A stretch of DNA of 44,516 nt from a virus. Made by a program: the position numbers and the translations under genes. Positions 39,246 to 44,516 of the stretch are shown piece after piece. The notes below the pieces were generated by a model. It did no database searches. It had not been told where the DNA came from and was given only the letters and a program-made list of their open reading frames with translations. Position 1 is the first letter of the stretch. Every line of letters starts with the position of its first letter. The DNA is taken from IMG/VR virus record IMGVR_UViG_3300035016_000026, positions 1 to 44,516 of that record; one strand, 5' to 3'.

Positions 39246-39587
39246 ATGGCGACCATGGGCGACAGAATTCGAGAGGTGCGCGAGGAGCTTGGCATCAGCC
39301 ATCGCGACCTCGCCGACCGGATGAAGAAGTTCGGCGCAAAGGCTCACTGGACGACCCTCCAGAAGCTGGAGGAGCGCAGCAGCGAGCGGTCGAAATTCTC
39401 TATGGCGATCGCCGAGGCGCTCGGCGTGAACGCCCAGTGGCTGCTGGATGGCGTGGGCCCGCGGGAGCCGATGCGTAGCCTCGACCGTAAGATGAAGCTG
39501 CTCCCGCAGGACGACTTTGACGACCTCTATGGTGACCTCGAGGCGATGATCGAGCGGCGACTCGAGAAGCGAAACATCCAGAGTTAG
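39246..39587 (+). CDS. Short XRE-family repressor (CI-like)
   Basis: The 113-residue protein has an XRE helix-turn-helix (MGDRIREVREELGISHRDLA, then TLQKLEERSSERSKFSMAIA, EALGVNAQWLLDGVG). A short charged C-terminus of about 40 residues follows (DDFDDLYGDLEAMIERRLEK). It has no S24 peptidase domain, so RecA-stimulated self-cleavage as in lambda CI is not expected. ATGs at 39246 and 39255 are both possible; neither has a strong ribosome site. It faces the Cro-like gene across O1-O3 and probably binds them as well as O4-O5. Confidence 0.75.
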   Translation: MATMGDRIREVREELGISHRDLADRMKKFGAKAHWTTLQKLEERSSERSKFSMAIAEALGVNAQWLLDGVGPREPMRSLDRKMKLLPQDDFDDLYGDLEAMIERRLEKRNIQS

Positions 39588-39781
39588 TAGCGGCGTTAAC
39601 CGCTGGTTAAGGGCGCGCCGGTGTTTCCGGGGATATTCACCATTCCAGCTTTGAACCTTCACCCCCTCCGGCGGCAGCCTTTGCGGGAAGCGGCTTGTTT
39701 CGGTGCCCCTAATGGGGACTCCCGCTAAGTGGCAGGAGGAGAAGGGCCCGAGAAGCCGCCGCAATCGAGGGAGGCTTCACT
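39588..39781. other. Gene-free stretch after the repressor
   Basis: I see no gene here. It contains AGCGG-N6-CCGCT at the repressor stop, which could be a weak terminator, and CCCC-TAAT-GGGG near 39706. A GGGAGG ribosome site at its right end serves the gene at 39782. No good promoter hexamers are seen. Confidence 0.4.
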
Positions 39782-40231
39782 ATGTCCTACGACAATTTTG
39801 GCGGGCCGGGCGCCCACGTCCTGGAAACCAGCAGGACCCCCGCCGAGCGGCTGATAGACCTAAGGGCGAGCGTCTCGCCGGAGGGCGAGGCGGCTAGCTT
39901 CGATCTGCTGTTCACCAACCAGACCCCGTTTCGCTGCGAACTGCCCTACTCCGACATGCCGGGGTTTTTCGCAGAGATTCGGCACGCGGCGAACCTGATG
40001 ATCAACCGCCAGGCGCTCCGCCTCGACAGCGGCGCCGACCAGACGCTCGAAATGTGCCAGATGGCGCTGCGGCCGGCGATCATCGAGATCATCGTCGATC
40101 CACTGACGTCCGACCGGCTGTTCCTCTTTCAGTTTCATGATCATGCGCCGGTCGCATTGCGGATCTCGGCGGCCGAGCTGCCCATGATGCTCCAGCAACT
40201 CGCTGAGGCCATCCGCCGCAGCCAGCACTAG
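39782..40231 (+). CDS. Hypothetical 149-residue protein
   Basis: The protein starts SYDNFGGPGAHVLETSRTPA and has a soluble alpha/beta look (FTNQTPFRCELPYSDMPGFF, MALRPAIIEIIVDP, RLFLFQFHDHAPVALRISAA). It ends in a helix (ELPMMLQQLAEAIRRSQH). GGGAGG precedes the ATG by eight bases. It lies between the repressor and the O4-O5 promoter, so it may be expressed in the lysogen. I do not recognise the family. Confidence 0.65.
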   Translation: MSYDNFGGPGAHVLETSRTPAERLIDLRASVSPEGEAASFDLLFTNQTPFRCELPYSDMPGFFAEIRHAANLMINRQALRLDSGADQTLEMCQMALRPAIIEIIVDPLTSDRLFLFQFHDHAPVALRISAAELPMMLQQLAEAIRRSQH

Positions 40232-40256
40232 TTGCTGCGACAGCTGTCCGGCAGTT

Positions 40257-40298
40257 GTAGACCTTTGTCTTGACAGGTAGACAATCGTCTACCACTAT
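40257..40298 (+). promoter_or_regulatory. Rightward promoter with operators O4 and O5
   Basis: TTGACA (40270-40275), 17 bases, then CACTAT (40293-40298). O4 is GTAGACCTTTGTCTTG (40257-40272) and O5 is the perfect GTAGAC-AATC-GTCTAC (40277-40292), which fills the spacer. Repressor bound at O5 should block RNA polymerase. It drives the operon that begins at 40331 and ends with the integrase. Confidence 0.75.
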
Positions 40299-40330
40299 CG
40301 CCCTCCAGTTTCACCCGCTGGAGGGCACCC

Positions 40331-40666
40331 ATGTTTCACTCCCCCATTCGTCGCGAACGGCCCCGCTCCATCCCTGAGCGCATGGCCGCCGTCATCCTCG
40401 CCGGCGACGGCGCCGAGGAGAGCGCCGTGCCGCTGCTGCAGCGCGCCGGCTTCTCCGGCCGCGAGATCGCCGCGCACATCGACGAGGCCGACCGCCTGGT
40501 CACCCGCGCCCTGCTGCCCACCATCACGCCGCAGGCCAACGCCCCGCTCTGCCGCTTGGCCGAGGTCCTCGCCGCGTCGGTGGCGCTTGCCCTGCAGGTC
40601 GAGTGTGGGGCTCGGACGTCGAAGTGTTCCACCGCGGAACGCTTGGAAGGCGCCGCAAATGGGTGA
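40331..40666 (+). CDS. First gene of the rightward operon, 111 residues, unknown
   Basis: GGAGGG lies five bases before the ATG. The protein has PERMAAVILAGDGAEESAVP, LLQRAGFSGREIAAHIDEAD and an alanine- and leucine-rich helix (LCRLAEVLAASVALALQVEC). The GFSGREIAAHIDEA segment looks like part of a helix-turn-helix. It overlaps the next gene's start by eight bases. Its 3' end carries the GTTCC palindrome, site C. Function unknown. Confidence 0.6.
   Translation: MFHSPIRRERPRSIPERMAAVILAGDGAEESAVPLLQRAGFSGREIAAHIDEADRLVTRALLPTITPQANAPLCRLAEVLAASVALALQVECGARTSKCSTAERLEGAANG
40618..40643. promoter_or_regulatory. GTTCC-N5-GGAAC palindrome (site C)
   Basis: The core GTTCC-ACCGC-GGAAC is at 40626-40640, 18 bases before the next start codon at 40659. 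The flanks AAGT and GCTT extend the symmetry. Confidence 0.5.
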
Positions 40667-41018
40667 GGCAAAGCGCAAGCGCGAGAGGATGACACCGGTC
40701 GAGCAACGCGCGCTCGACATCACCCACAAGCTGGCCAACGAGGGCAAGCTGATTGCCGGCGGCTTCGCCGCATGGTGCATCCATCAAAAAATTTACCCGT
40801 AGACGGCCGACGTCACCAAGCTCGCGACGGCGCGCGACGCCTACATGGCCGGCGCCGAGCATCTGTGGTCGAGCATCATGGCGACGCTGGATGCTGGCAC
40901 CGAGCCCACAGACAACGACATGCGGCGCATGGACCTGCTCCAGGCCGAGATCGAAGCCTGGCGGGCCGAGAAGCTCGCGGCGATGGCGCAATCCTACCCG
41001 ACCAAGGGGAACGCATGA
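40659..41018 (+). pseudogene. Small conserved phage gene interrupted by an in-frame amber codon
   Basis: The frame starts MGEAKRKRERMTPVEQRALD behind GGAAGG, runs 47 codons to ...HQKIYP, meets TAG at 40800-40802, and continues open in the same frame for 71 more codons (TADVTKLATARDAYMAGAEH, LWSSIMATLD, ending PTKGNA) to a TGA overlapping the next ATG. The part after the stop keeps the helical pattern (AYMAGAEHLWSSIMATLD, MRRMDLLQAEIEAW) I remember from intact phage homologues. A point mutation to amber is the simplest reading; suppression or readthrough is the alternative. The two halves could also be separate products. Confidence 0.7.
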
Positions 41019-41314
41019 TGCCCGTCACTCGCGACCCAGACTTTCCAGCAGAAATCGCCAACCTGATGCAGGCATTCAACGCCTGTGCCGATGGCCACAA
41101 CTCGCTGCATGTGCTGGAGGCTTCCGCCAACATGCTTATCGCGGCGATCGGCACCCATGCCCGATCTTCCGGCCGTGGCCGCGAAGACGCGATCGGGCTT
41201 GCGCGCCATCTCGCTGGCGGACTTGAGCGACACGTCGCCTATCAGTGGGACCGCGAAGCGAAGGCGGCAGACGTTGCCGTGGGTGACAAACAGGCGACCG
41301 GTGAATGCTCATGA
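41015..41314 (+). CDS. Hypothetical 99-residue helical protein
   Basis: The ATG at 41015 overlaps the TGA of the interrupted gene (ATGATG). The protein has FPAEIANLMQAFNACADGHN, SLHVLEASANMLIAAIGTHA and AIGLARHLAGGLERHVAYQW, all helical. Its stop overlaps the acetyltransferase start. The helical pattern and histidines give no known family. Confidence 0.6.
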   Translation: MMPVTRDPDFPAEIANLMQAFNACADGHNSLHVLEASANMLIAAIGTHARSSGRGREDAIGLARHLAGGLERHVAYQWDREAKAADVAVGDKQATGECS

Positions 41315-41724
41315 GCGCCCGGATCATCGACCAGCTCGACGACGACCCGGAGATCGCTGCTTGGGTTGCGGACAGCCTGAGGGAAGGTCAGCGCCGCGGG
41401 TTCTTCAGCCTTCGCTGCGAATTGTCGGGGGCCGAGTCCTGCGCCGTCATCGGCGTCGACGGCACTGAAACTGCCGGCTTCGCCACCTTCTGGCACCCCC
41501 GTGTCGGCCACGACTTCGTCTGGATCGACCTGCTCTGGGTCGAGCCGCCGTTCCGCCGCCGCGGCATCGGCACAGCGCTGATCAAGGCAGTGCTGCAGGC
41601 GCACGCCGCGCCCTTCCGCATCGGCTTCGGCAGTCTTGTCGGTAACGCCCCGATGCATGCCCTCGCGGCCAGCATGGGGTTCGCGCCATGGGCGACGCAA
41701 TTCGAGGCGGAGGTGCCAGCATGA
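41311..41724 (+). CDS. GNAT-family N-acetyltransferase
   Basis: The 137-residue protein has a GNAT core: strands VIGVDGTETAGFATFW and VWIDLLWVEPPFRRRGIGTA, where RRRGIG is the acetyl-CoA phosphate-binding motif A. The helix LIKAVLQAH and GNAPMHALAASMGFAPWATQ complete the fold. The start at 41311 is set by the ATGA overlap; another ATG lies two codons upstream. The acceptor is unknown and may be a protein, a small molecule or a phage or host amine. GNAT genes are frequent prophage cargo. Confidence 0.8.
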   Translation: MSARIIDQLDDDPEIAAWVADSLREGQRRGFFSLRCELSGAESCAVIGVDGTETAGFATFWHPRVGHDFVWIDLLWVEPPFRRRGIGTALIKAVLQAHAAPFRIGFGSLVGNAPMHALAASMGFAPWATQFEAEVPA

Positions 41725-42152
41725 TGGACCGGCCCCTTCACTACTTGCTTCCCGCCCTGGTGAGCACCGCGTGCGCCTTCGTCGGCGGGTACGGCCTCGG
41801 CCTTACCGACGAAGGCTACCTATCCCGCCTCTTCTCGGACAGGTCCTGCCCAACGAACGAAACGACCACAAGCAGAGACAGCAGGCCTATCCCGACGATC
41901 ATCATGCCCGCGAACCTCATCACATCGCCGGCGGAGGGCGTGGCAGGTTCAACTCTGACGACGAGCCCTGCGGCGAACGCCGTCGCCATGGAGGCAAGGA
42001 AAACTCCCAATAGCGACAGCGCCAGCGCGATGCGCCGGTACAGTCGCGGCCGCGTCACGGCGAGGCCGAAAAGTGCCGCTGCGAACCCGGCGGCAAGGCT
42101 TCCGACGATCGTTTCCATCATCCCCCGAACCTCCTCAGCCGGGGAAGCTTAA
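41721..42152 (+). CDS. Small membrane protein with an overlong, possibly meaningless tail
   Basis: The ATG overlaps the acetyltransferase TGA. The first 38 residues (DRPLHYLLPALVSTACAFVG, then GYGLGLTDEGYLSRLF) look like a real one-helix membrane protein. The remaining 105 residues are Ser/Thr/Ala/Pro-rich and lie exactly antisense to the membrane-protein gene at 41816-42121. The likely story is a short gene whose end was replaced when the opposite-strand gene was inserted. The full 143-residue product may still be made. Confidence 0.4.
   Translation: MMDRPLHYLLPALVSTACAFVGGYGLGLTDEGYLSRLFSDRSCPTNETTTSRDSRPIPTIIMPANLITSPAEGVAGSTLTTSPAANAVAMEARKTPNSDSASAMRRYSRGRVTARPKSAAANPAARLPTIVSIIPRTSSAGEA
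41775..41816. terminator. Stem-loop at the end of the opposite-strand membrane gene
   Basis: GCCTTCGTCGG (41775-41785) and CCGACGAAGGC (41806-41816) pair perfectly over 11 bases around a 20-base loop. The right arm touches the stop codon of the minus-strand gene. There is no T-run. It may terminate that gene or be the scar of its insertion. Confidence 0.45.
41816..42121 (-). CDS. Three-helix membrane protein on the opposite strand (moron candidate)
   Basis: The 101-residue protein has three hydrophobic helices: IVGSLAAGFAAALFGLAV, IALALSLLGVFLASMATAFA and MMIVGIGLLSLLVVVSF. A basic loop (RPRLYRR) follows the first helix and a charged tail (GQDLSEKRRDR) ends the chain. GAGGAGG lies eight bases before the first of two ATGs. 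It runs against the rightward operon and would be silent in that transcript, so it probably has its own promoter. Small membrane proteins in this setting often block superinfection; that is inference. Confidence 0.6.
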   Translation of the reverse strand: MMETIVGSLAAGFAAALFGLAVTRPRLYRRIALALSLLGVFLASMATAFAAGLVVRVEPATPSAGDVMRFAGMMIVGIGLLSLLVVVSFVGQDLSEKRRDR

Positions 42153-42155
42153 CCG

Positions 42156-42764
42156 ATGTCGCTTCGAGACCAAATCTTCTCCCCTACCTTCAGCGGCTTA
42201 GTCGACCTGGTGAACCCCGACCCGGCAACTATCACCGCCGAGGCGATGGCGCACGGCCTGGCGCTGATCAACCGCTGGTGCGGCAGCACCGAGACGCCGG
42301 TCGCCGTCGCCCAGCACTCCGAGCTCGTCTACAACATCTTCCGGCTGCGGCACCCCGAGCTCGCCGACCACGCCATCCACGCCCTGCTGCACGACGCGCA
42401 TGAATACCTGCTGGGCGACATCATCACTCCAACGGTGAAGCTGCTTTGCCTGCGGGTGCCCGGGCTCGACAAACACATCGAAGCCGAGAAGGCGCGGCTC
42501 GACGCCGTCATCCGCACCGCCTTCGACGTGCCGGCACCATCCATGGCGGTGCTCGCGGCCGTGCACGAAGCCGACCAGTTGGCCGCCACCGTCGAGTGGT
42601 TCACCGTGATACCGGCGGCCAACGGCCAGTGCCCCTTCCCGCAGCTGCCGCGTGGCGTCCCCACCCGCCTCCGTCGCACCCTTCGCTGGCACGAGGCCGA
42701 GGACAGCTTCCGCGGCGCCCTCAAGGTGGAGCTGGGGCTGCGGAGATGGGAGGATGCGGCGTGA
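42156..42764 (+). CDS. HD-domain phosphohydrolase, YfbR-like
   Basis: The 202-residue protein shows the HD layout: NRWCGSTETPVAVAQHSELV (His54), HAIHALLHDAHEYLLGDIIT (His78-Asp79) and a distal VHEADQLAATVEWFT (Asp). It also has the phage-type TPTVKLLC segment after the HD motif. YfbR-like enzymes remove phosphates from deoxynucleotides. It is followed by a MazG-like gene with GTGA overlap, so the two form a nucleotide-pool pair. No strong ribosome site is seen before the ATG. Confidence 0.8.
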   Translation: MSLRDQIFSPTFSGLVDLVNPDPATITAEAMAHGLALINRWCGSTETPVAVAQHSELVYNIFRLRHPELADHAIHALLHDAHEYLLGDIITPTVKLLCLRVPGLDKHIEAEKARLDAVIRTAFDVPAPSMAVLAAVHEADQLAATVEWFTVIPAANGQCPFPQLPRGVPTRLRRTLRWHEAEDSFRGALKVELGLRRWEDAA

Positions 42765-43075
42765 GCACGGGCGAGATCAACCCTTGGTTTCCGGAGCAGG
42801 ATCAGCTGCGTCTCGCCGTCCTCGGCAAGCTCATCGAAGAGTGCAACGAACTGTCGGCGCGCGCCGCGCGCTGCATCATCCAGGGTGTGGCGGAACGCGA
42901 TCCAGCTTCAGGGCTGCCAAATCTCTTCGAGCTTGAGAAGGAAGCGGCTGACGTCCTCGCGTGCATTGCCATAGCCGGCGAATCGCTAGGCTTCACCCCA
43001 AGCCCCTCTCGGATGCTGGACAAGCGGACCGGCTACCGCCAGTGGCACCGGATGATCCGGACGCCAGCAGAATGA
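42761..43075 (+). CDS. MazG-like nucleotide pyrophosphohydrolase
   Basis: The GTG start shares bases with the TGA of the HD gene. The 104-residue protein has LGKLIEECNELSARAARCII (EExxE, residues 27-31) and FELEKEAADVLACIAIAGES (ExxD, 61-64 or nearby), the metal-binding pattern of all-alpha NTP pyrophosphohydrolases. The C-terminal MLDKRTGYRQWHRMI is also family-like. It may act on deoxynucleotides with the HD protein. Confidence 0.75.
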   Translation: MSTGEINPWFPEQDQLRLAVLGKLIEECNELSARAARCIIQGVAERDPASGLPNLFELEKEAADVLACIAIAGESLGFTPSPSRMLDKRTGYRQWHRMIRTPAE

Positions 43076-43311
43076 CCCGCCCCGCTGCCATCCCCGCCGG
43101 ATCCTGGCCGCGCCGCATGGGCGCCTCCCACGCCGCCGGCTACTGTGGCGAGCCCTCGGTCGACGCCTTCCTTAAGCGTGTCGGTTCGGAATATCCTCAG
43201 CCCCGGGTCAATGACGGGCGGCGCAAGCTATGGCTGAGGGACGATCTGGATCGGGCGATCGGCGTGCAATCGGCGGACATGGACGTCGTGGACGCCGCCG
43301 AGGTCATGTAA
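43072..43311 (+). CDS. Excisionase-like winged-helix protein
   Basis: The 79-residue protein contains WPRRMGASHAAGYCGEPSVD, AFLKRVGSEYPQPRV and GRRKLWLRDDLDRAIG. This follows the AlpA/MerR-type excisionase plan: helix-turn-helix, a wing with basic residues, then W-x-R-x-DLD. It overlaps the MazG-like gene (ATGA) and precedes the integrase by two bases. It likely directs excision and may control the integrase. Confidence 0.75.
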   Translation: MTRPAAIPAGSWPRRMGASHAAGYCGEPSVDAFLKRVGSEYPQPRVNDGRRKLWLRDDLDRAIGVQSADMDVVDAAEVM

Positions 43312-43313
43312 GC

Positions 43314-44516
43314 ATGGCCATCGAGCTGCCGCGATTCGTCATCGCCAAGCGCCTCGCCTCCGGTGCCACCGCCTTCTACTGGAACCCGCCACCCTACTGG
43401 CGCAAGCAGGCCGAGGCCGCCGGCCGCCGCTGGCCCTTCGAGAGCCAGGTGCTGGGGCAGGATCTGCGCCAGCCGGAGCTCGACGCCGCCGCCGGCGTCT
43501 ACAACGCCCAGTTCGACGAGTGGCGCGAAGGTGGCGGAAGGTCGATCGGCCGCATCCGCCGCTATGCGCCGCACGGATCCGTCGCCTGGCTGGTCGAATC
43601 GTACCTCAACAGCGACACGTTCAAGCGCCGGGTGAGCGAGCGCGCGCGGCCCGACTATCGCAACCTGCTCGATCACTGCCTCTCCTACCCGCTGAAGGCC
43701 GGCGGCAGCTTCGGCGAGTTGCCGGTGGCCAGCGTCACGCCGGCGGCCGCCGAGAAGCTCTACAGCTGGGTCATCGCCGGCGGCCGTTACCGCCAGGGCG
43801 AGAAGGCGGTGATGTACCTCAAGACCGTCTGGCGGCTGATGCAGCCGCACCACCCGCGGGAGTTCCGACGCGACGTGCCGAACCCCTGGGTGGGGGTGCA
43901 ACTGGTCAGCCGCGTCAAGGAGGTGAAGCCGGCGCACGATCGCAACGACGTCTACGCCTTCGCCTGGAAGGCGATCGAGATCGGGCGACCAGAAGTCGGC
44001 GCCGCGGCGGTAATCTGCTTTGAGTGGCTGCAGCGGCCCGAGAACGTGCTGTCCGGCTACGTCCGCTGGCCGGATTATCGCGGCAAGAGCCACCCCGACC
44101 ATATCCGGATCGAACACCACAAGACCGGGCAGATGGTGATGCACCCGCTGCAGGAAATCGCCACAGATGGCGCTGTGACGCTCTTCTACGCCGACGCCGA
44201 GGCTGTACTCGCAAAAACCCCCCGGCGAGGCCTGCCGGTCATCCTGCGGCCCGAGGGCACCATCTATTCCCCGACCCGGTTCGCCCAGCTGGTGCGCCAG
44301 GTCGCCGACGCCGCCGGCCTCCCCAAGACCTTCAGCCTCGACGCCTGCCGCCACGGCGGCATGACCGAGCTCGAGGAGGCGGAGCTGACCGATGGCCAGG
44401 GCCGCGCCCTCAGCGCCCACCGCAGCCGTGCCTACGAGGGCTACGCCAAGCGCACCGAAAAGCGGATGCTGGCAGCCACCAGGCGGCGCCACGCCCACCT
44501 CGCGGGGAACAAATGA
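43314..44516 (+). CDS. Tyrosine recombinase / phage integrase
   Basis: The 400-residue protein has an N-terminal arm and core-binding region (KRLASGATAFYWNPPPYWRK, ESYLNSDTFKRRVSERARPD). The catalytic domain carries ICFEWLQRPENVLSGYVRW (Arg I), IRIEHHKTGQMV (Lys), FSLDACRHGGMTELEEAELT, and HRSRAYEGYAKRT with the likely nucleophilic Tyr. The usual HxxR reads DACR here, followed by His. The ATG at 43314 was chosen because it follows the excisionase-like stop; the in-frame upstream sequence is shadow. Its stop is the last base of the window. It integrates and, with the excisionase, excises the phage. Confidence 0.9.
   Translation: MAIELPRFVIAKRLASGATAFYWNPPPYWRKQAEAAGRRWPFESQVLGQDLRQPELDAAAGVYNAQFDEWREGGGRSIGRIRRYAPHGSVAWLVESYLNSDTFKRRVSERARPDYRNLLDHCLSYPLKAGGSFGELPVASVTPAAAEKLYSWVIAGGRYRQGEKAVMYLKTVWRLMQPHHPREFRRDVPNPWVGVQLVSRVKEVKPAHDRNDVYAFAWKAIEIGRPEVGAAAVICFEWLQRPENVLSGYVRWPDYRGKSHPDHIRIEHHKTGQMVMHPLQEIATDGAVTLFYADAEAVLAKTPRRGLPVILRPEGTIYSPTRFAQLVRQVADAAGLPKTFSLDACRHGGMTELEEAELTDGQGRALSAHRSRAYEGYAKRTEKRMLAATRRRHAHLAGNK

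Noticed and set aside
40626-40640. GGAAC considered as an EcfG stress-sigma promoter -35 box
   Set aside because: No CGTT at the right distance on either strand at sites B or C; the palindromic arrangement fits a protein-binding site better.
40785-40802. A6 run before the amber codon considered as a programmed frameshift
   Set aside because: The heptamer is not in X-XXY-YYZ register and the -1 frame gives shadow-like sequence, while the original frame continues sensibly after the stop.
42156-42764. HD protein considered as DatZ of a diaminopurine (Z) genome phage
   Set aside because: No PurZ-like or other Z-genome gene is present in the window.
1-44516. tRNA or other stable RNA genes
   Set aside because: No cloverleaf with TTCGANNC-type arms was noticed on either strand by eye; a dedicated scan was not possible.

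Overview
The window is almost entirely one temperate, lambda-like siphovirus prophage in a high-GC (about two-thirds G+C by eye) alphaproteobacterium. A member of the Hyphomicrobiales is my best guess, from the style of the integrase, MT-A70 methylase, DUF6441, DUF1833 and TIGR02594-type lysin; this was judged by eye and not searched. The last base is the stop codon of the integrase, so the right attachment site lies outside. The left attachment site is not identified.

Layout. Positions 1-1190 are flanking or cargo DNA of lower GC: the tail of an IS1-type transposase and two divergent unknown genes. Positions 1450-3870 are the lysis cassette (minus strand): endolysin with membrane tail, a 46-residue membrane protein too short for most gene callers, a DUF6527-like protein, overlapping Rz/Rz1 spanins and a membrane coiled-coil protein. 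Positions 4050-18720 carry tail fibre, tail tip (J, K, L, M equivalents), tape measure, a G/GT pair with a -1 frameshift heptamer, tail tube, U- and Z-like proteins, FII/FI-like proteins and major capsid. Positions 18790-25770 carry decoration protein, S49 protease with a nested scaffold, portal, gpW and terminase. The order copies phage lambda gene for gene, all on the minus strand. At least four stem-loop terminator candidates interrupt this late unit. The unknown gene at 26393-27169 sits just ahead of the first one, where a Q-type antiterminator would be expected.

Positions 26390-38210 (minus strand) are the early/replication region. It holds a winged-helix replication-type protein whose gene contains a cluster of GANTC-bearing repeats, a TSCPD-like protein, a Gp37/Gp68 (DUF5131) protein, a DUF2303 protein, and a striking block: ParB-like protein, HerA-type ATPase with five tandem SANT/GcrA-like DNA-binding repeats, a small protein, and an orphan MT-A70 DNA methylase whose C-terminus carries one more helix of the same type. 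No DnaB helicase, primase or polymerase is recognisable. This block is the best candidate for an undescribed system.

Positions 38290-39590 hold the genetic switch: a Cro/YdaS-like protein (minus) and a short XRE repressor (plus) diverge from three operators of consensus GTAGAC-N4-GTCTAC. Two more copies at 40257-40292 cover a good promoter for the rightward operon 40331-44516. That operon encodes small unknown proteins (one cut by an amber codon), a GNAT acetyltransferase, an HD phosphohydrolase, a MazG-like protein, an excisionase-like protein and the tyrosine integrase. One membrane-protein gene is inserted in it on the opposite strand. A separate palindrome family, GTTCC-N5-GGAAC, occurs at 26286, 36980 and 40626.
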